From Micromonospora craniellae (GTDB lineage Bacteria > Actinomycetota > Actinomycetes > Mycobacteriales > Micromonosporaceae): a stretch of DNA of 64,000 bases. Shown piece by piece: positions 60,511 to 64,000 of the stretch (the first letter of the stretch is position 1; every line of letters begins with the position of its first letter). A program made the position numbers and the translations under genes. The notes below the pieces were generated by a model. That model was not told the origin of the DNA. It saw only the letters and a program-made list of their open reading frames with translations, and did no database searches. The DNA lies in NCBI RefSeq assembly GCF_014764405.1, contig NZ_CP061725.1, forward strand, positions 3,720,001-3,784,000, given 5' to 3'.

Positions 60511-62346
60511 TCAGTCCAGGGCGATCTCGTCGCGCCAGTCGCCCTGCTCCCGCCAGGCGGGCTGGTCGGCCTTGTGCAGGAGGAAGTTGCCCATCGCGAG
60601 CAGGTCGATGTTGGTGCGCATGAAGCACTGGTAGGCGTCGTGCGGAGTGGCCACGATCGGCTCACCCCGGACGTTGAACGAGGTGTTCACCAACACCGGG
60701 CAGCCGGTGATCTGCTTGAACGAGGTCAACAGCCGGTGATAGGCCGGATTGGACCGGGCCGTGACCGTCTGCACCCGCGCCGAATGGTCCACGTGGGTGA
60801 CCGCCGGAATCGTCGAACGGTGCACCTTGAGCCGGTCCAGCCCGGTGGCCGTCGCCGACTCCGACACCTCCCGGCGTTGCCGGTCGGCGACCGGCGCCAC
60901 GATCAACATGTACGGGCTCTCCTGGGCCAGGTCGAAGTATTCCTCGACGTCCTCGGCCAGGACCGAGGGCGCGAACGGTCGGAACGACTCCCGGAACTTG
61001 ATCTTCAAGTTCATCGTCGACTGCATGTCGACGTCACGCGGGTCGCCGATGATCGACCTGGCGCCCAGAGCCCGGGGCCCGAACTCCATCCGCCCCTGGA
61101 ACCAGCCGACGATCTTGCCGGTGGCCAACTCCTCCGCCACGTGTTTGGCGATGGCGTCCTCGGCCAGCCGGGTGTACGGCACACCCAGGTCGTCCAGGAA
61201 ACGGGCGATCTCCTCGTCGTCGAACGCGGGACCGAGCAGGGCGGAGGACATCCCGTCGCCGCCCTCGGCGAGGTGCGCGCGGGGCGCACCCGACTCCGCC
61301 GCGACAATCAGGGCGGCACCCAACGCGCCCCCGGCGTCACCGGCGGCCGGCTGCACCCACACCGAGTCGAAGAGTCGCTCCCGGACGACCTTGCCGTTGG
61401 CCACGCAGTTCAACGCCACACCGCCGGCCAGACACAGGTTGGTCTCCCCGGTCAGTTCGCGGGCGGTCCGCGCCAGCCGGGTCACCACCTCCTCGGTCAC
61501 CAACTGCACCGAGGCGGCCAGGTCGAACTCGCGCTCGGTCAGCGGGCTCTCCGGCTCGCGCCGGGGGCCACCGAACAACCGCTCGAACCCACGGCCGGTC
61601 ATCACGCGACCGCGCAGGAACTCGAAGTTGCGCATGTTCAGCCGGAACGAACCGTCGTCCTTGACGTCGATCAGGTGCTGCCGGATCACGTCCGCGTAGC
61701 GCGGCACGCCGTACGGGGCCAGCCCCATGAGCTTGTACTCGCCGGAATCGACCTTGAACCCGCAGAAGTAGGTGAAGGCCGAGTAGAGCATGCCCAACGA
61801 GTGCGGGTACCGGATCTCCGCCACCTGGCGCAGCTCGCTGCCCCGCCCGTGCCACAGCGTGGTGGTCGCCCACTCGCCGACGCCGTCGATGCAGAGCACC
61901 GCCGCCGACTCGTACGGGCTGGGCAGGAACGCGGAGGCCGCGTGTGACTCGTGGTGCCGTCGTACGTTGATCTCCGGGACCTCGGCCGACCCCAGCGCCG
62001 CCAACGACCGGCGTACCTCGCCGACGGTGTCGCGCTTCCAGGACATCCACTCGGGCAGGACCCTGGTGAACGCCTCCAGCGAGAACGGTGCCGAGCCGGC
62101 GAAGCTCGTCAGCACCCGGCCGAACTTCAGCTCAGGGTCCTCGTAGTAGGCGACGGCGTCCACGTCGCGCAGCGTGACGCCGCCCTCGGCCAGGCAGTAC
62201 CTGACGGCCTCGGCCGGGAAGGCCGGGTCGTGGCGCTTGCGGGTGAACCGCTCCTCCTGGGCGGCCGCGATGGGCGTGCCGTCCCGCACCAGCACCGCCG
62301 CGCTGTCGTGATAGTAGGCGGACAACCCCAGAACCAGCTTTCCCAC
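60511..62346 (-). CDS. O-carbamoyltransferase, NodU/CmcH/TobZ family
   Basis: 611 residues. The N-terminal Kae1-like half begins LGLSAYYHDSAAVLVRDGTPIAAAQEERFTR, with metal-binding His in RRHHESHAASAF and LCIDGVGEW; the C-terminal YrdC-like half contains GWFQGRMEFGPRALGARSIIGDPR. It transfers the carbamoyl of carbamoyl phosphate, through carbamoyl-AMP, to a hydroxyl or amine acceptor. The presence of an oxygenase that can create a hydroxyl fits O-carbamoylation. Length is normal for the family. Confidence 0.93.
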   Translation of the reverse strand: MGKLVLGLSAYYHDSAAVLVRDGTPIAAAQEERFTRKRHDPAFPAEAVRYCLAEGGVTLRDVDAVAYYEDPELKFGRVLTSFAGSAPFSLEAFTRVLPEWMSWKRDTVGEVRRSLAALGSAEVPEINVRRHHESHAASAFLPSPYESAAVLCIDGVGEWATTTLWHGRGSELRQVAEIRYPHSLGMLYSAFTYFCGFKVDSGEYKLMGLAPYGVPRYADVIRQHLIDVKDDGSFRLNMRNFEFLRGRVMTGRGFERLFGGPRREPESPLTEREFDLAASVQLVTEEVVTRLARTARELTGETNLCLAGGVALNCVANGKVVRERLFDSVWVQPAAGDAGGALGAALIVAAESGAPRAHLAEGGDGMSSALLGPAFDDEEIARFLDDLGVPYTRLAEDAIAKHVAEELATGKIVGWFQGRMEFGPRALGARSIIGDPRDVDMQSTMNLKIKFRESFRPFAPSVLAEDVEEYFDLAQESPYMLIVAPVADRQRREVSESATATGLDRLKVHRSTIPAVTHVDHSARVQTVTARSNPAYHRLLTSFKQITGCPVLVNTSFNVRGEPIVATPHDAYQCFMRTNIDLLAMGNFLLHKADQPAWREQGDWRDEIALD

Positions 62347-62385
62347 TGGCGTTCCCCTCGATCGTGGGTGTGGGTGGGTGGACGG

Positions 62386-64000
62386 TCAGATGGCGGCGAG
62401 TGACCTGCTGGCCTTGCGGGCGCGGCGAAACGCCCGTCGTGCCAGCAGACCGGTCGGTGGGTTGAGCGATCGGAACCCGGTGCGTACCCGGTCCCAGACC
62501 TCGGTGATCGCCTGCGCGCCGTGGGACACCGGCAGCGAGGCGAGATAGGTGTCGACGGCGTCGGCGGCCCAGGCGGAATGGCCGGTGGCGACGTTGTCGA
62601 TCGTGTTGTGGATGTCCACGAACTTCGTGGAGAAGCCGTAGCTCTTCAGCGCCTGGCGGGCCCGGCGGTACGTCCCGCCGACGCCGGACAGCTCCATGGC
62701 CAGGTTCAGCCCGAGGATCTCCGGCAGGAACGTACGCGGGAAGCGCCCGATGCTGAGCCAGTACACCGGAAGCTCGAAGGACCCGTCCCGGAACCCGTCC
62801 CACTCGGCGAACTCCCGCGACGCCGTCGGTGGCACCTGGACGTCCATCTCGGCGAGCACCTCCCGATAGATCAACGGGTGGTTCATCCGTGGTACGCCGT
62901 TGCCGAGCTCGTCCCAGTAGGTCTCGAACAGGAAGTAGCCCTGCTCCGACGCCGCGTGTTCGTAGTCGGTGAACCCCTGTAGCCAGGCGCCGTCGATCAA
63001 CGTCAACGGGGCCAACTGCACGGTGGAGTCGACGAGATCCTCCCGCGTCGGCATCGGCGCGCCGGCCGACTCCTCGAAGTCACGCCCCTGCCGGTCGTGC
63101 TGCTCGACGAGCCAGGGACGCAGGCCCTCCCGGCCCCACACGTCGGGCAGCCGCTGCGGGTCCGTCGCCATGTTGTGCCGGGACCGCGCCAGCCAGCCCC
63201 GTACGTAGTCGACCGCGAACCGACGGACGGCCGGGGTGTCCGTCCGCTGCTGGAGCAGGTGGTACGCCTCCCGGACGTCGGCCGGCTCCCGGTCGCCCGC
63301 GACCGGACCGCCCGTGCCCGCGCCGCCCGTGACCGAGGCCAGCAGTTCCGGGGAGACCGTCCGCCCCTCGTGGACCGGCCCGGGGCGAACCCGCTCCGGC
63401 TGCCCGGTGGGGAGCGAGTCGATCCAGCGGCGGATGACGACCAGGTCGGCCGGGGAGAACACCCGGAACATCGGGCCCCGTTCCCCGACGAGGCCGTTGA
63501 CCAGCGGACTCTGCGCGGAGCGGCCCGGTTTGACCAGGCGGCTGGCGGCAAGCTCGGCCAGCAATCCGCGCGGATCCGTCCGGGCCTCCTCCAACCAGCT
63601 CGACAGCGGCCGGTCCGCCACCGTGAAGTCCCGGTGGTAGACCGCGCCCTCCCGCGCCCGGTGGCGGAGCAACTCGGCCATCTCGTACGCCGGGTCGAGG
63701 GCCTCCTCCAACTCGGCGAGAAGACTCGTGCTCCACCGCCTCAGCACGGTGAACGCCCACCGGAAACCGTCGGTCACTCGGGCCAGCTCCGCGTCGTCGA
63801 AACCGTGCTCGATGACGTCCAGGCACAGCTCCAGCCCGGTCCGCGTCTCACCGTCCCGGGCAGCGGACGGATCGATCGCACTCCACTCCACGAGCTGCGG
63901 ATGCGCCTGACGCACCAGCCGCAAGGCGGGCAGCAGTCCGACCGTACGCAGACACAGGTCGGCGCCGATGATCTCGGGGCGGAACTCGGCCGGTCTCCGG
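62386..64000 (-). CDS. Tandem haem-oxygenase-like diiron oxygenase (HDO), 5' partial
   Basis: The frame stays open to the window edge, beyond the TTG/GTG near 63924, because upstream residues (AEFRPEIIGADLCLRTVGL) continue the protein; at least 537 residues are visible. The C-terminal ~215 residues are an HDO domain with candidate ligands in FETYWDELGNG, MNHPLIYREV, LPEILGLNLAMELSG and FVDIHNTIDNVATGHSAW. The N-terminal part has a matching PEIIG...LCLRTVG helix, but the His-containing helix is replaced by EWSAIDPSAARDGETRTG, so it looks like a degenerate second copy. HDOs perform N-oxygenation, C-C cleavage or desaturation in known pathways. Confidence 0.82.
   Translation of the reverse strand, partial: RRPAEFRPEIIGADLCLRTVGLLPALRLVRQAHPQLVEWSAIDPSAARDGETRTGLELCLDVIEHGFDDAELARVTDGFRWAFTVLRRWSTSLLAELEEALDPAYEMAELLRHRAREGAVYHRDFTVADRPLSSWLEEARTDPRGLLAELAASRLVKPGRSAQSPLVNGLVGERGPMFRVFSPADLVVIRRWIDSLPTGQPERVRPGPVHEGRTVSPELLASVTGGAGTGGPVAGDREPADVREAYHLLQQRTDTPAVRRFAVDYVRGWLARSRHNMATDPQRLPDVWGREGLRPWLVEQHDRQGRDFEESAGAPMPTREDLVDSTVQLAPLTLIDGAWLQGFTDYEHAASEQGYFLFETYWDELGNGVPRMNHPLIYREVLAEMDVQVPPTASREFAEWDGFRDGSFELPVYWLSIGRFPRTFLPEILGLNLAMELSGVGGTYRRARQALKSYGFSTKFVDIHNTIDNVATGHSAWAADAVDTYLASLPVSHGAQAITEVWDRVRTGFRSLNPPTGLLARRAFRRARKASRSLAAI

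Larger units (their letters stand above)
47486..64000 (-). other. NRPS-free peptide-ligase biosynthetic gene cluster (right end outside window)
   Basis: At least 15 co-directional - strand genes with small gaps or overlaps. Three ATP-grasp ligases, TrpB-TrpA, an Fe/2-oxoglutarate oxygenase, SDR, SGNH-like protein, carbamoyltransferase with a small membrane partner, tandem diiron oxygenase-like protein, two exporters and two regulators. The combination has the logic of a specialised-metabolite cluster; the product is unknown and the upstream end is outside the window. Confidence 0.82.

Overview
The window is high-GC actinobacterial DNA. GTG starts are common, short overlapping ATGA/TGATG gene joints are frequent, and the protein families fit a Micromonosporaceae chromosome, probably Micromonospora or a close relative. 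It splits into four blocks.

Block 1 (1 to about 17.5 kb, + strand) is the structural half of a siphovirus-type prophage. In order it holds a portal protein fused to a MuF-like head domain (cut by the window edge), prohead protease, HK97-type capsid, head-tail connectors, tail tube, a tail-assembly chaperone with a clear -1 frameshift site, tape measure, tail-tip and fibre proteins, an amidase endolysin, a coiled-coil membrane protein and a holin-like protein. No terminase, integrase or replication gene is inside the window. From 17.5 to 22.0 kb there is a mixed accessory stretch: an MmpS-like lipoprotein, unknown genes, an XRE regulator facing a small GntR regulator with a palindromic operator, and a small membrane protein. 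This resembles a remnant of an actinomycete integrative element. It abuts the 3' end of a tRNA-Ser.

Block 2 (22.0 to 47.4 kb) is core chromosome: tRNA-Ser(GGA), SRP RNA, dnaX, ybaB, recR, a five-gene oligopeptide/dipeptide ABC transporter, a secreted HNH nuclease, an MFS pump, leuA with a leucine leader peptide, aspartokinase (with an internal beta-subunit start) and asd, a GAF-GGDEF diguanylate cyclase, small secreted proteins and two XRE/TPR-type regulators, one of which looks internally deleted. Long perfect hairpins of one dispersed family sit between convergent genes here.

Block 3 (47.5 kb to the right edge, all on the - strand) is a co-directional biosynthetic cluster of at least 15 genes with no NRPS or PKS. 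It encodes three ATP-grasp ligases (two are close paralogues), a complete TrpB-TrpA pair, an Fe(II)/2-oxoglutarate oxygenase, a short-chain dehydrogenase, an SGNH-like protein, a NodU/CmcH-type carbamoyltransferase with a 49-residue membrane partner, a tandem haem-oxygenase-like diiron protein (partial), MFS and LysE exporters, and GntR and LuxR-type regulators. The simplest inference is a small ligase-made peptide or pseudopeptide, possibly containing a tryptophan-derived unit, that is hydroxylated, carbamoylated and oxidised. I do not recognise the cluster as a known pathway; it is the most promising candidate for an undescribed system.
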